From: Straminergon stramineum
Taxonomy: Eukaryota; Streptophyta; Bryopsida; Hypnales; Calliergonaceae
Direction: 5' to 3'
DNA: 64,000 bases
Assembly (NCBI GenBank): GCA_963920665.1
Contig: OY987266.1
Span: 5,337,001 to 5,401,000, forward strand
Shown here piece after piece: positions 12,129 through 24,543 of the stretch (the first letter of the stretch is position 1; each line of letters opens with the position of its first letter). The notes under the pieces are model-generated. The model searched no databases. It worked only from the letters and a program-made list of their open reading frames with translations, and was not told where the DNA came from. Made by a program: the position numbers and the translations under genes.

Positions 12129-12210
12129 CTCCCTCTGTTTCTGGAAAATACTCATGTTCCCTTTGTAAAATATAAAGGAAATACGAGTCTTTTTTTAGAA
12201 ACACAGGTAG
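12129..12210. mobile_element. Short Stowaway-like MITE
   Basis: It runs from CTCCCTCTGTTTCTGGAAAA after TA, to a matching inverted end GAGTC...AGAAACACAGGTAG. About 82 bp, nearly all hairpin. A second partial start, CTCCCTCTGGGTTTTATT, lies at about 52106. Confidence 0.5.
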
Positions 12211-12909
12211 TTTGTCCACCTCGAAAGGATGAACTCTATAACTCCGGGTTAATAAAAAAAAGGAAGCCCTATCTCACCAAGGTAGTCATCTCAATATTAT
12301 TGGATTCAGGGATGAATAATTGCACTCTGTGTTTCTACAGTATACCTGAATATGTGAATAGTGTGCTACAATCTCTGGTAATGTGACAAGGAAGCTTGCA
12401 GCAAGCTATTTCAAACATCAATTTAGAGGCGGACATACACAACATTATTAAATTGTTGAACAGGCCTCGGTACCTTAGCTTCCCATGAAGGATGCAGACC
12501 TCTAATTGGTGAAAAGGCCAACTTTTAAGAAAGTTTCAAACTCAGATGCAATCAAAAGGTACACTTGGGAGGTACATTTCCAAACTTCATCAAAATGATC
12601 AAATGAAGGAGGGTTTAAACTTTTCTAAGGGATGGTATTTCAAAATGACCATTTTCATTCATCATAATGGAAAAAATATTATTTTGAATGGGAAAAATCT
12701 TTATATCATTAGATTAAGTGAAGAACATTGCATGCATTAACTCATTAAATAAACTATTTGAACTAATATAAATCCTTGTTTGTATTCCTCAAAACAACTA
12801 AAAAACCATGTGGTCAAATATGAACTTCATCCTTAGCAAGTTAATTCTTAAGGGTCTATTGGAAACCAAATATAGTATCATATTTGACTCCTAGAATAAG
12901 AATTGTGTA

Positions 12910-13125
12910 CACCTTCCGTCCCAAAATGATCTTTTGGTTCCCCTTAATTTCTTGCAATAAACTTTATACTTCATCTTGGGAAGGGTTTTAAAACTTACAG
13001 TTTGAGAACAATAGGAGTACACCAAACTCTACTTATAGCTCTTATTGGATTGGAAGAACTTTATTATTAGTACAAAAATCCCAACTATTCTGTTCAACTA
13101 GGAAATTATTTTGAGACAAAGAGAG
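12910..13125. mobile_element. Stowaway (Tc1/mariner)-like MITE
   Basis: The ends CACCTTCCGTCCCAAAATGA and TATTTTGAGACAAAGAGAG form an imperfect inverted repeat of the CTCCCTCCGTCCCAAAATA type, flanked by TA on both sides (12908-12909, 13126-13127). 216 bp. Confidence 0.65.
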
Positions 13126-13329
13126 TACTAAAACATAACATGGCAAGATATACATCATTTGGATTGGTAACTCAACAAATAGGATCATTCACTTGGATGT
13201 AAATTTGACATCTTATCCTTTTCGGGTTCTAATATGGTCCCATACACTAAAAGCATTTGCCCATTTTAAAGTTTCTTAGACATGCACGAAGTGCAATATA
13301 ATGATCCAAATTAAAAGTGTCACTTGCCT

Positions 13330-14187
13330 TTAGTGTAAGGTGGATACACCCATCACCAACTGGTTCTCAATTCCATCGTCATCCTCAAATTGGAAACATT
13401 CTAAGCTTAGACCAGAAATGCATTCGACTCGTATGCAGCGTGCACGTGAAGATGGAATTCTTAAATGGACGGTAATGGGTATGTCCACCTTATACCTCAT
13501 GTGATGCACGACTTCTGTGCGAAACACACACAAAACAGCATGTTGTGACCACAATTGGGCATCCCAGACCTTGAAAGTTTAAGAGACCCCGACAAAGACA
13601 AGCAGAAAGAGTAGCGGAACTCGAGAGGAACTCACATCGTGGTCGAAGACGGTGAGCAAGTTGGCCATGGCGGACTTGGCGACGGCGAACGTGCGCGTGT
13701 AGTTTCGGGAGAGCCACTGCAGTCGCTCGGAGTCCGAGCGCAGCTGCGTGACCTCGCCCACCAGGGCCGACAGCGACGAGAGCTGGCCCAGCGCCTGCGA
13801 CACGCCCACGCCCCGCGAGATCGACTGCGTGAACACGTAGTTGGTCACGTAGTCCCAACTCACCGTGCCCACGCCCGCCCACCACTGAAGTCCGTTGCCC
13901 ACCGTGTTGGCAATGTTGCGGGCCCTCTCCGCTCCTGAGACATCCATCCACGCCCGAGACAGCACGCAATGGAACACACTGATCAACAGAAAGCACCGAG
14001 GGTAGCGCGCCCTACCTTAATACACTAGAGCTATGGTCAATTTCATTAAAATGGCAGTACTTCAGTAAATTGGCGGTATTCTAGTAAATTAGTGGTCCAT
14101 TTCACTACTTTGGCATGGTCTAAAATCTAAACTCCTTCTAGATGTCAGAAATCTAGATCTGTCCTAGATGTATAAAATCTAGAAATG

Positions 14188-14255
<68 letters not shown>

Positions 14256-15371
14256 CCGTGAGGTTTAAAATCTATATCTCTTCTAGATTTTTGAAATCTA
14301 TAAATGTCCTAGATGTCCAAAATCTATAACCGTCTTAGATGTCCTTTTAGAGTTGAGACTGAGCGGTCTGAAAAATGGCATTTGAATACCGCCATTTTAA
14401 TGAAATTGACCATAGCTTCATTCAAGATGGGCTTAGAACCTGAGTTAATCTTCTTAGTAGAATCTAGAATAAATCAACAGACACACCTGGATTGCTTTCT
14501 GCATATGGGGTCTCTCATTCTCAGTTTCATTCACTTATGATTTCTCCTATTCTGCAATTAGTAACACAGAAGAAATCTAATATGGGAATTGGACAAATGT
14601 CCTTGTGTCCAATTCATTCCTACTGGATCTTGGTGTATCTTATTCTAACATCACTGGACATCTTATTCGAAAGTCACTGGATGATATCTGTGGGATTCTT
14701 CAAAAATTCCACATGTGGACATTTTGGATTTCTTCTATGTAAAAACCAGTCCAGTAGTCTCCTAATTGTAATGCCCCAAATTGCATGAAGATGAACTTGT
14801 AGAGATGGTTAACTACCTTGACTAAGTGCTGAAAAAAATGAGAAGCAACCAAATTTGAAGGACCAGGTAGCATGAATACAGAGCTTGTTACGAGAAACAA
14901 AATTCCAAGCCACAAGCATCGTGAGGCTCTGTACCACCAGACATAACCTCAATCTCAATGGTATGATCCTCTTCAACCATGCTCAATGAAGGTACGTCTA
15001 AATAAGATTAAACGAGATCCAACCAGGTCTACTCTTCATATCCTTCGATCCAACTGCATTATCGCTACCTGAGGTACAGAAATGGCCGAACTCCATTGAG
15101 CGAATGCATAACAATTAGTTGTCAAGTGAATCTATTACGTACCAACGGAGTCCCCCCGCGCGAGTCGAGCGGAAGCGAGGCGGTTGAAGAGCGACTGCAA
15201 GGCCAGCGACAGCGAGCTCAGCGTGGCCAGAACCGCAGCTGGAGCGGCCCACGCGGGTCCACCGCCCGTGGAAGCAGACACCGTCTCCGGACCTGTATTC
15301 GCAGAGACACATGCTGGGAGCAGCACAAGCATCAGCAACAACGACACGAGCTGGAACCCAAAATTCCCCAT
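13330..15371 (-). CDS. Small secreted protein, unknown family, three exons
   Basis: The proposed coding exons are 15371-15143, 13934-13636 and 13569-13330 (255 codons plus stop). The first intron has donor GTACGT and an acceptor ending CTCAG; the second is only 66 nt, with donor GTGAGT and acceptor TTTCAAG. Reading phases agree at both joints. The ATG at 15371 gives a clear signal peptide of about 24 residues (hydrophobic core SLLLMLVLLPA, then CVSA). The mature part is Ala/Ser/Leu rich, then has a Trp-rich stretch (LQWWAGVGTVSWDYV) and one N-glycosylation site (NYT). I do not recognise the family and infer only secretion. Exons 1 and 2 are GC-rich and convincing. Exon 3 (four cysteines, acidic patch EDDDG) is AT-richer and less certain. 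If the 66-nt intron is kept, the frame stops at 13579 and gives a 194-residue form. Intron 1 carries a MITE. Confidence 0.62.
14029..14417. mobile_element. MITE in intron 1 of the secreted-protein gene
   Basis: The ends AGCTATGGTCAATTTCATTA and its reverse complement at 14398-14417 form about 30 bases of inverted repeat, continuing AAATGGCRGTA. The middle has short repeats of CTAGATGTCYAAAATCTA around a (TA)n run at 14190-14251. Confidence 0.7.
14190..14251. repeat. (TA)n microsatellite in an intron
   Basis: About 31 TA units, at the centre of the MITE at 14029-14417. Confidence 0.95.
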
Positions 15372-15726
15372 GACGATCCCAGGACGGAGATGCTGATCAA
15401 AGCATACGGTCCTTGCAAATGGATTACAAGTTCGCGAAAGTATTGGTTGGGAAATGTGCGAGGAGGTTGAAGTGGAAGGGAGATTGACTTCAATGGGGAG
15501 GGATTACAAGGGCGGTGAATGTGTGTGGATCGGTGAATTGGGGATGTTCATGGTATTGGCACCGACGGAGGCTGGTGACGGGGGAGTGTGTGGCCGGAGA
15601 GCGAGAGGGACAGCCAGTTGGAGGAGTTGGGGGCTTGCCATGTGTCGCCCGATTGGGGGTGTCCCTTTCCCATGTCACTCAATGGTTGGCCTCCTTACTT
15701 TAATTTGCACCCCTTGAACGTAAGTG

Positions 15727-15960
15727 AAGGTAAACCCTTGAACACCGACGCGGATGTTTGGTGTCTGATGGATGACAAGGAATTCTTCCATGTAGAACAG
15801 AATTGCAACTATTCATCCTCGGAATTAGGGGTGGAAAGGGAAGATCTTCTACAGTAGTTTGACCTCCAATGGATATTTTTGATTTTTATAAAGTAGATGA
15901 TGTTACACGATTCCAAAAGCCATGATTTCCACGGTCATCAGTCCGTCCTTTTAGGGTCAA
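15727..15960. mobile_element. 228 bp TTAA-type repeat, decayed copy
   Basis: It follows the copies at 60189-60639 closely: GGATGTTTGGTGTCTGATGG, CAACTATTCATCCTCGGAAT, TTTGACCTCCAATGG, GATGATGTTACACGATTCC, GATTTCCACGGTCATCAGTC. The terminal TTAAs have mutated. A right-half fragment lies at about 34455-34545. Confidence 0.6.
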
Positions 15961-16505
15961 GAGGAGAAGGGCATCATCAGTGCAACACTCTAAACCACTC
16001 ACCAAATATATTCCAATTTTTTGTTTGGTGTAAAATTAACATTTGTAATTACTATCATTGTAAGCACATCAAAAACCTCTTTGATCTCTTAAGGATGGGA
16101 TGTTCAAATTTTTCACAGTGGATGAATACAAACACATCCCAAGCATACAAAATTGTGATTTTCAACTATTTCTTATGGTAGTTCATTAACATTTATACAA
16201 TATAGCTATTGAAGACTTTAATTTTGTAAATAATTAATTTTTTATTCAAAGTCTACAAGTATGGTTCACCTCAAAATATAACTTTCCTAGTTCAAAAGAT
16301 GATCCTTCAAAAATGACTTTCATAAATAAGTAAAATAAAACTCCTAAACTAATCACCCTGATTAGAGCTTAAAATTTTGAACTTGAAGAAAATATTTCAT
16401 AGTAAAATTATAAATATTCAATCTAAAATTAATTTTGGAAGGAAATTTGAATTTTTTGCTTAAAATTCTATTGATCAATATTAGTTAGTGTAGAAATATA
16501 TCCAA

Positions 16506-16507
<2 letters not shown>

Positions 16508-16569
<62 letters not shown>
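16508..16569. repeat. (TA)n microsatellite
   Basis: About 31 uninterrupted units. Confidence 0.95.
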
Positions 16570-16571
<2 letters not shown>

Positions 16572-16795
16572 TATCGTATATTGTATATTTTATTTAAAAT
16601 TCTTCATTAAATGATTATTTTAAGTTGCATTTTATTACATATCTTCACGATTTTGAAAATTTGGACTATCTCTAAGTCCTCGAGGGATTAAATAAACACA
16701 ATAAAATTTTGATGTGGATATCAGACAATCAAAATAGAGATTAGTAAAATCTAGCTAAAAGAAAAAAAAATTTAATGTGTCATAGCGAATCATAT

Positions 16796-17654
16796 TTAAC
16801 CCCTAAAGTCGTAATTGTCCCCTCAATGGACAAAATGGATTTCAAGCAAGTTCCTATTGTCTCAATATTCCTTGTGATTTTCTGAAACTTTTTGTGAAGA
16901 TAGGAAAATACATTAGTTTTCTAGGAGTATAATTTTTGTTTCAATCAATGCCTAGAATCAAAAGTCATGGCATAGTAAGCCCAAATTTTAGTTTGGTGGC
17001 CGAAACCAGTCCCAGGAAAACTTAAAATTTTCAGTTTAAAAATTTTGTTTTTCATACATGGTACTTTTATTTATATGGGATACTTTGATTCATTCCATTT
17101 AGATTTGTTATGTAAAATTTATAGACAATCTTCTTTTGGGGGCAATCATGGCATCTTTTTGAAAAAATAACTTGAAGGATTCATTTTTGAACTCAATTTT
17201 CACAATATTCCCCCTAAAAACAGTTTCACAAGGTTAAGATCTTTTGCTAAAACAATCTCACTACTAAGATTAGTGTGTTTTAATTTCATCTTAGAACTAT
17301 TAACAATTTATCTTTCTCTTCAATCTTGAACCTATTTCTATTCTTCAACATAGAAAATTAGAATTTTAAAATTTGTATTCCATAAATTTTAAGTTTTAAA
17401 GGTTCAAAGCCAAAAAATGTAGTGAAGCAAGGTACCAAGAAATTTTTTACCTTCACTTTAAATGCAAATATCTTGCAGTGCATGTAGTCAAGGTTTTGAA
17501 ATTTCTTCCACATATTCTTCCACTAGTCTACTACAAGATCTTATAGTAAGACATGAAAGAAAAACAAGTTTTTAATTTTTTTGCTCTTTGCAATAGAAAT
17601 GGTAGTTTTGAGTGTTTTTTGATGGAGAAAAGGTCTTGCATCTTTAGGGGCCAA
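16796..17654. mobile_element. TTAA-ended repeat, large family, copy 1
   Basis: Left end TTAACCCCTAAAGTC, right end CATCTTTAGGGG followed by CCAA (a changed TTAA). It shares with the other copies the inner block GCAAATATCTTGCA...TTCCACATATTCTTCCACTAG...ACAAGATCTTATAG and the GAAATGGTAGTTTTGAGTG stretch near the right end. Confidence 0.6.
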
Positions 17655-18404
17655 GAAAGAAAATTTATGGAAATGGCACAACTTTTTTTTAAAATTTGCC
17701 TTCCTAGACTCGTCATATTATTTTCAAAGGTTTTCTTTCTTAAGTATGTTTTGCCATGACACATTAAGGTTTTGGGTCTTCTAGCTCACTTTCAATCGGC
17801 TCTATTTCTGTTGTCCAATTCCCAAATCATTTTTTTTATTGTGTTTATTCAAAAAGATGTTTTGATGTATTTTCCATGATAATAATCACAATTTCTCATT
17901 TTATACCAATCAAAAGATTAAAAAAATATTTAGTTAGTCATTTTGAGTGTTCCATTGATGACGCTCTTATACGTTTCTATGTAAGTCCCATCCTTGCATT
18001 TTGGTAGTGACAATTGAGGTTCACCTCATCACAAAGTTCTTGTGTCACAATTTGTCAATAGTAATCATATGATTATCGTTGTGTACTACTTTCATGTTAC
18101 AATAATTCATTTGGAAAAATTGTTACAACACAATATGACATTCATCATTACAGTGCGGTTTAGGCATGTCATTCATATTTAAATTTGAAGTGTTAAAGTT
18201 ACAAAATAACTATGGATGACTAAAAATGTATGACTTTAGTGATTTAGTGATGGGTGATTTACTTCATGCAACATTAGTGTTTATTTAAGACATATGAAGT
18301 TCATGCAATAATCACACAACATCATGTTTGTGCATAGTTATTGCACTAACACTACATTTTATTAATCTTTCACATTTTTAGTACTAAGTCAATTGAAAAG
18401 CAAG

Positions 18405-18760
18405 AATTGTGTTGATAGTAGAAATTCAGACCTCATTTAGGTATAGTAGAATAACTTTAAAAAGAAAACTAAACTAAGAAAAGTTGGTAAATCAATCTAG
18501 CTTTCATTTCTAAAAAACCATTTGAGATTTCAAGTCTCCAATAAAAAGTTATGAACAAAGTTCGGGGATGGGTTGGAAGGGACATTTTTTGGACATTTTG
18601 AAACATTCTCTTTGAACTTTGTCCTAGTTCAAAGTTTTTTGAAAAAAATTATTCTACTATGGCAAATTGAAGTCTAAATTTCTACTTTGAAGACAATTCT
18701 TGCACTTTGACAATGATTGAGTGGTCAAGCTCTCATTTCAATTGAGGTTATCCCATATCC
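18405..18760. mobile_element. MITE with long inverted repeats, copy 2
   Basis: AGACCTCATTTAGGTATAGT on the left (18429) and the inverted partner ending CTATGGCAAATTGAAGTCT on the right (about 18672) match the element at 6735-7190. The flanking AATTCTTGCACTTTG...GGTCAAGCTCTCA also corresponds. Confidence 0.5.
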
Positions 18761-20559
18761 TTTGAGTGTTTCTGATGGACAATAGATTTCAATATAAAAA
18801 GGACCTCTCCACCCACAATTCTCACCAAGTACTAAGGAAGTGAGTCCTTCACTATGCAATCAAGTTTCTTGGTGACCTATTAACGGATTCAATTTAATCA
18901 TTTGGTGCAATCATTAAGATGTCAACTAGAATTTATTAGAATATATACTAATCAAGTGTTGACAAACAAAAGGCAAAAAAAAATGGTTAAGAAAAAAGTT
19001 ATTGTTAATTCTAATGGTAATTACCAATTGAACATTGACAATACTTTTTGGAATATTGATACCACTTAATAAGCATTATTTCAGTACAAATAGCAATGAC
19101 ATTATTATCATCGATTTTCCATGTACTTCAACACATATAAATTGGACGACAAAGATAATAGTTTTCGTGCACAATTTGTGTTTTTTGCGCACTTGTGATT
19201 AATGTATAGAAGCCACATAGTTAATTTTGATTACAAAAGAGTGCCAAATTGCTTTAGTAATTATATGCATTGTAATGATGCGATAAATTGTAAATTAACA
19301 TCCCCACCCATGAAACAATAGTAATCACATGACAATTGTTGTCAATCCGCAAGTTCTAAACTTTGTGCATGCTTTGCACTAGATCTAATTTGCTACCACC
19401 ATTAATAAAGCACCAAACATTATATAAATAATTTTTGAGAGCATCATCAATAGGCGATGTGCAACATTGCAAGTATGTTGCGTGGGAAGTATGTTTTTGT
19501 TCAAACTTTGAGAAAACAAGGCACCTCAAACTAATGATATTTTGATATGAAAACAAGTGATTGGTTGCAATTATAGTGTTCATTATCATCTCAAAGTTGA
19601 AAGATTGTTATAAGTTTGATCAATATTGGCAAGGCATTGATTCAATGTTAGAGCAAAGTAATTTGTCAAATTATCTTTTATATATTAATCCAATATATGA
19701 TTTATTAGTATGACTTTAATGTTGTTTCAAGTAACACTAGTTCGATACAACTTTAACATTGAGACGATAACATTAAGCAAAACTCTCTAAATTGATTCAA
19801 TTTACATTGGTTCAATACTACTTCAATGTTGATACAATGTGTACACAAAAAAATATTAAAAATTCAGAAGTCAATAAAGATTTCAAAACCTAAATTTCAA
19901 CCTCAATCCCCCTTCTACCCCCATCTACCAACTCTAACGACTATCAAAATAAATAGCATGTATTTTTGTCATTCCTCTTGTGAAATACATAGTCAATAAT
20001 CCTTCAAATTACTTGAAATTATATGTACACCAGTACACCACTTGCCTCTGTCTATAGTGCCATAATTCTTTATAGGTATGTCGGAGTTGGAAAGATGGAT
20101 TTTACAACTCTAGAAACTCCCCCCAAACCATCAATCTCTACAAGCCAATATGTGTATCTTATTACAGTACACTTTTGGAACCAGACATTGAAGGAACATG
20201 TTGGGGGAACATTGGAGGATAACTTCATACTTGCGCAGACGAGAACTCAACCTTGGAAAATACAAGGGACATCTGTGAATCAAACATTGCTTGTAAGCGG
20301 TGTGCATCAGCTTGAACTTGCATGAAAATCTATTCATAGACATGTGAGCTAAAAGCAAGGAAATTTTTTAAAAATTTGTTGGTAAGAAACTCGAGTATAA
20401 GATGAAGAGGCTTTGAAAATAAATTTCTATGTTAGCCACCAATTCTCTTCCTCGTAATTGCCAACTTTGGTGACATCAAATGAATTTCTTTGCCCCATGT
20501 TCCTCTAGACTCCATTGCTTTCCCTGATAGATTCTGTAAACTATGTCCACCTTAGAGAC
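18761..20559. other. No gene seen
   Basis: AT-rich DNA with scattered TTCAATGTTGATACAATG-like words. A 100-residue frame at 20023-20325 has no recognisable family and no splice context. Confidence 0.5.
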
Positions 20560-21830
20560 GGAAACGTTCAGGTAAACAAACGTGCGCAAATTTGGGCCAA
20601 ATCTCTCTTGAAAGCCAAACAAGATGACCTCCATTGAAGTCTACATTTCTTGTATGGCGAACCAAATTTCCTCCAAATAAAAGTCCAAATATTCATATAA
20701 ATCACATTTACACATCCAAAATTCAAACAAATAGAAAATTGAACAAAAAGACTTACTACTCCATTCTCTGTCCCAAAACACTCTCAAGAACAAATTTGGC
20801 ATTCTATCTCATCACCTCACTCACAAATCGGAAACCTTAAAATCCTACACAAGCCTTCCAAAATGTAGAGATATATCAACAAGCTGTTGTGAAAACATTG
20901 CATTACAAACACTCAAAAGATCAACCTTAGAGGACTTTCACATGAGCACATAAGCAGGACAAATCTTGTGCTTGAATCTTTAACTAAAGAAACAAGGTGA
21001 TCTTAATTGAAGTTTTCATTTCCTGTAAAGCAAACCAAATTCAGTTTATAAACAAATACAGAAATATAGAAATAGGCAAACTACACATAATCATAGAGAC
21101 GCATGTGTCCGACCTCCAAGATTACAACAAACTACATGACTTAGTAATATCCATTATGCATCCTGAAAACCTCTCAAATTGGAATTCCATCTCAAATCAT
21201 TAAAGCCTATGCACCTTCCAACACCAGCACATGCCAAAACATACATCAACAAGTGATTGTCCAAATTAAACATAGCAAAATAGGAGGTAACAAACACTCA
21301 AAAGAGTGGCCTCAAAGTAGTATTCACCTGCAACATGAAACTGTTGTGCTTGTGTCTCCCAATATATTTAATCTTCCAAGCACTCTCACTTTCTAAAGGA
21401 TTCTGCTCATCAGAAAATATTTGAAAATCATATAACTTAATGGTGAAATCCAGAGTTGAAATGTACATCAATAAGCAACTATATATGCAAACAACTTCAA
21501 TTTCATTAAATTGATATTTTCCAATACTTTCAGCACATTTGTTCTAAAATATAAATCCATAATATTCCTAGATCAGGCCTATTTGTGCATATAAGTTTCA
21601 ATTTTTGGCATTAGAATCATGCTAATTTAACAAAATTGAAGTTAAACACTAGTCTGCATAACAAAAAATGACAAACAATGGTGAATGAGCAATGTTCGCT
21701 TGCAACAGGAAAATGTTGTGCTTGTGTCTCCCAAGGTACTCAATCTTCCAAGCACTCACTTCTTGAAACATTATGCTTCATGAAAAAAGGTTTGTGAATT
21801 GTATAAAGGTGAAGTCTAAAGTTGGAGCAG
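20560..21830 (-). repeat. Diverged tandem repeat with a conserved reading frame
   Basis: Three units of about 370-430 bp. On the minus strand, 21330-21405 reads SAWKIKYIGRHKHNSFMLQV and 21690-21770 reads SAWKIEYLGRHKHNIFLLQA. Other shared blocks are CAAACACTCAAAAGA and TACATCAACAAG. It may be the exons of a dead tandem gene family; I do not recognise the protein. Confidence 0.45.
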
Positions 21831-22631
21831 AAGACCAGAATTTTATCAGCACCAATGCGGCTACTTTTGTGCTCTTATTAGAAATTGAAATTATATTGAC
21901 ATTATACACATTGCAACAATGATCAACATCTATCTTGATATTGAATCAATGTCAATGGAAAGATAAATTTAAGTTTTTTTGACACAATGTACATTGCAAC
22001 AATAATGCATCAACAATAACTTAACAATTACTTTTTCAATATTCATGTAATGCCATTTTCATTTAGTTTGAGACAATTACTTAGTTCAAAATCACCAAAG
22101 TATTTCTATTTCTAGTACCATATTGAAACAATGTAAATAGAATAACAAAGCAACATTAGAATAACAATGATTCAATTGAACAATTTTCTTAGCATTAAAA
22201 CAATGTCAAAACAATGAGGGGATAATTTGTAATGTAGTGAAAATATGCAATTTTGAGGTATTTTACAAAATTTCAATTTAGAGTTGAAACTAGACTTAGT
22301 ATACTTCATTGAATGGGCATAGACTTCAAAAAAGACAATTTTAACAAATCAAGAGTAAGGATGTATAAGTTGCCAAAATACACTAAAACAACACTTTTGC
22401 CATTCATTCTTTTAACATCTTCTTATTTAACTTAGAGGTCAATAATACCTCTATAAGGAAATTTTCACAACCATCTAGCAGAGAATCATTCAAAGAACTC
22501 TAAAAAAAATGATTGGATATAAAGTCTAAGTCTATAGGGTTTAGGGTTTAGGATTATTGGATCCACAATTTTGCATTAGAAATCACCCAAGTGTCACCTT
22601 CTTTTGAGGGGATCGTGACTAATTGGGTACA

Positions 22632-23628
22632 TGGGTCATTGCAAGAAACACTAGCCTATTTTCTCATCATGATTTTCATCATATTTCTTATTTTTTAGAA
22701 ATTTTAAAAAATCATTTTCTATTTCAATGTCAATTTCATTAATATGTCACACTTTCAAGTTCAGGATTTTTTAATACTAAATACCGGTTCAAATTAATGA
22801 TTTTTGGTTGAAATTTCTGCGGTATATTCCTATAGTAGGTAGACATGTGCCTACCAAAGGGCATCTAAAAAAACATTATTTTATGTTCTTCATGTTTGTG
22901 CAAAGAGGCCTCCCTTACGTGTGCATTTGTAAACATTAGAAATGGTTTGGACCTCATTTTAAAAATCAAATATCATCACTATGAAGTCTTTTCCAATGGC
23001 CGATTTTTTCTTTTTCTGAGAATTTATTTTCCTATTTTCTACAAATTAAAATGTCCCAATTGTATTTACTAGGATAGCTTTTGGGACAAAGAATTCTAGT
23101 GAAGAAAATTCAATTAGGACATTTTAATTTGTAGAACATAGGAAAATAAATTTTCAAAAAAACAAAAAAATTGGCCATTGGAAAAGACTTCATAGTAATG
23201 ATATTTGATTTTTAAAATGAGGTCCAAACCATTTCTAATGTTTACAAATGCACGCACAAGGGAGGCCACTTTGCACAAACGTGAAGAACATAAAATAATG
23301 TTTTTTTAGATGCCCTTTGGTAGGCACATGTCTACCTACTATAGGAATATACCGCAGAAATTTCAACCAAAAATCATTAATTTGAACTGGTATTTAGTAT
23401 TAAAAAATCCTAAACCTGAAAGTGTGCCATATTAATGAAATTGATTTTTAAATATAAAATAATTTTTTAAATTTTTTGAAAAATAAGGAATACAATTGAA
23501 ATCAAGAATTCTCGAACAAAATATTTTGGTTTGGGCATTGGGCTTATAAATCAAAAGTTATAGCGTTGGATACAAACCGGGTTTTCAAAACACTAGGGAA
23601 AACGGATGGTGTTTCTTGCAGTGACCCA
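22632..23628. repeat. 1 kb near-palindrome (long foldback, CACTA-like ends)
   Basis: The left arm (22632-23074) and right arm (about 23095-23628) are reverse complements over almost their whole length. Shared landmarks are GGCATCTAAAAAAACATTAT, GTAGGCACATGTCTACCTAC, TTGGTAGGCACATG and CAAATTAAAATGTCC. A spacer of about 20 nt separates them. The right arm has about 90 nt extra (around 23510-23600). The ends read CATTGCAAGAAACAC and GTGTTTCTTGCAGTG, like CACTA termini, but the flanking GGT/ACC extend the palindrome and no clean target duplication was seen. Confidence 0.85.
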
Positions 23629-24543
23629 CATAGTAATTTCCACACATGATTTCCAAACAAGGGACACGTGGCATTATCCCATTGGTTCTTAGGCTTTTAC
23701 AAAATTTCTAAAAGGGGTACACATGTTATTTTCCTACTAGTTGTAAAATTTTTTAACAAAATTTTAAGCAAACCCCTTGTTTGAAATGAATTCATAAATT
23801 CAACATGTAAAATCTTTACCAACCACCCAAATTTGTATTCATGGGAACCTATAGAACTTGCAAACCATATTGATATATATGGGTTTTTTGCTTGTGAATA
23901 CATTTGTATTATGTATCCATATTCTATTAGCATATTCGTATCCATATTTTGTATTTCATAGTTTGAGCCCATATCCATATCATGTAACTATATCCATATT
24001 CTGCACCCAAATTTGGACAACCAAGATTGTTTGTTCCACAAGGATCAATGGCTTTGGTTTTTTCAAAAGATAGACGGCATTTAAGGGGAGAATTTTATTC
24101 CTGAACTCAAATCAACAACTCTTGCTTTTTCCAAGGGAGGGAGGGAGGAGGAATTGAAATGCAAACATCATGTTTGCATCTTTTGAGGGGATAGTCACTT
24201 TTTGACTCCGAAAGCATTTTAAATGAGTGGCTTGCTATAATTACACGATAATGATTATTTTTTGCCTTAATACTTGGATTAATGATGCTAATTGTTGATT
24301 CAGAGCCTCTTTGCAATTGTTGACAAGAAGGTGAGTTGTGACTTATAGTGGACCAAACTTCTTATTTTGGAAAGTAGAACTAATCTCTTCCCAACTGACA
24401 ATTTTGGAAGCGATAAGGTGATGTACTTGTTCACTAATATTTCCCAGTCCATGTTGAAGATGATGAGTTGTCTACAAAATGTGAGCTTTTTCAAGATTGA
24501 GAGGCAAGGTCTTTCAACTTGACTCATTCCCTTCTTTATTTTT

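Noticed and set aside
15454..15857. Several plus-strand frames upstream of the secreted-protein gene
   Set aside because: They are mutually overlapping, lie in the GC-rich promoter side and run into a transposon copy at 15727.
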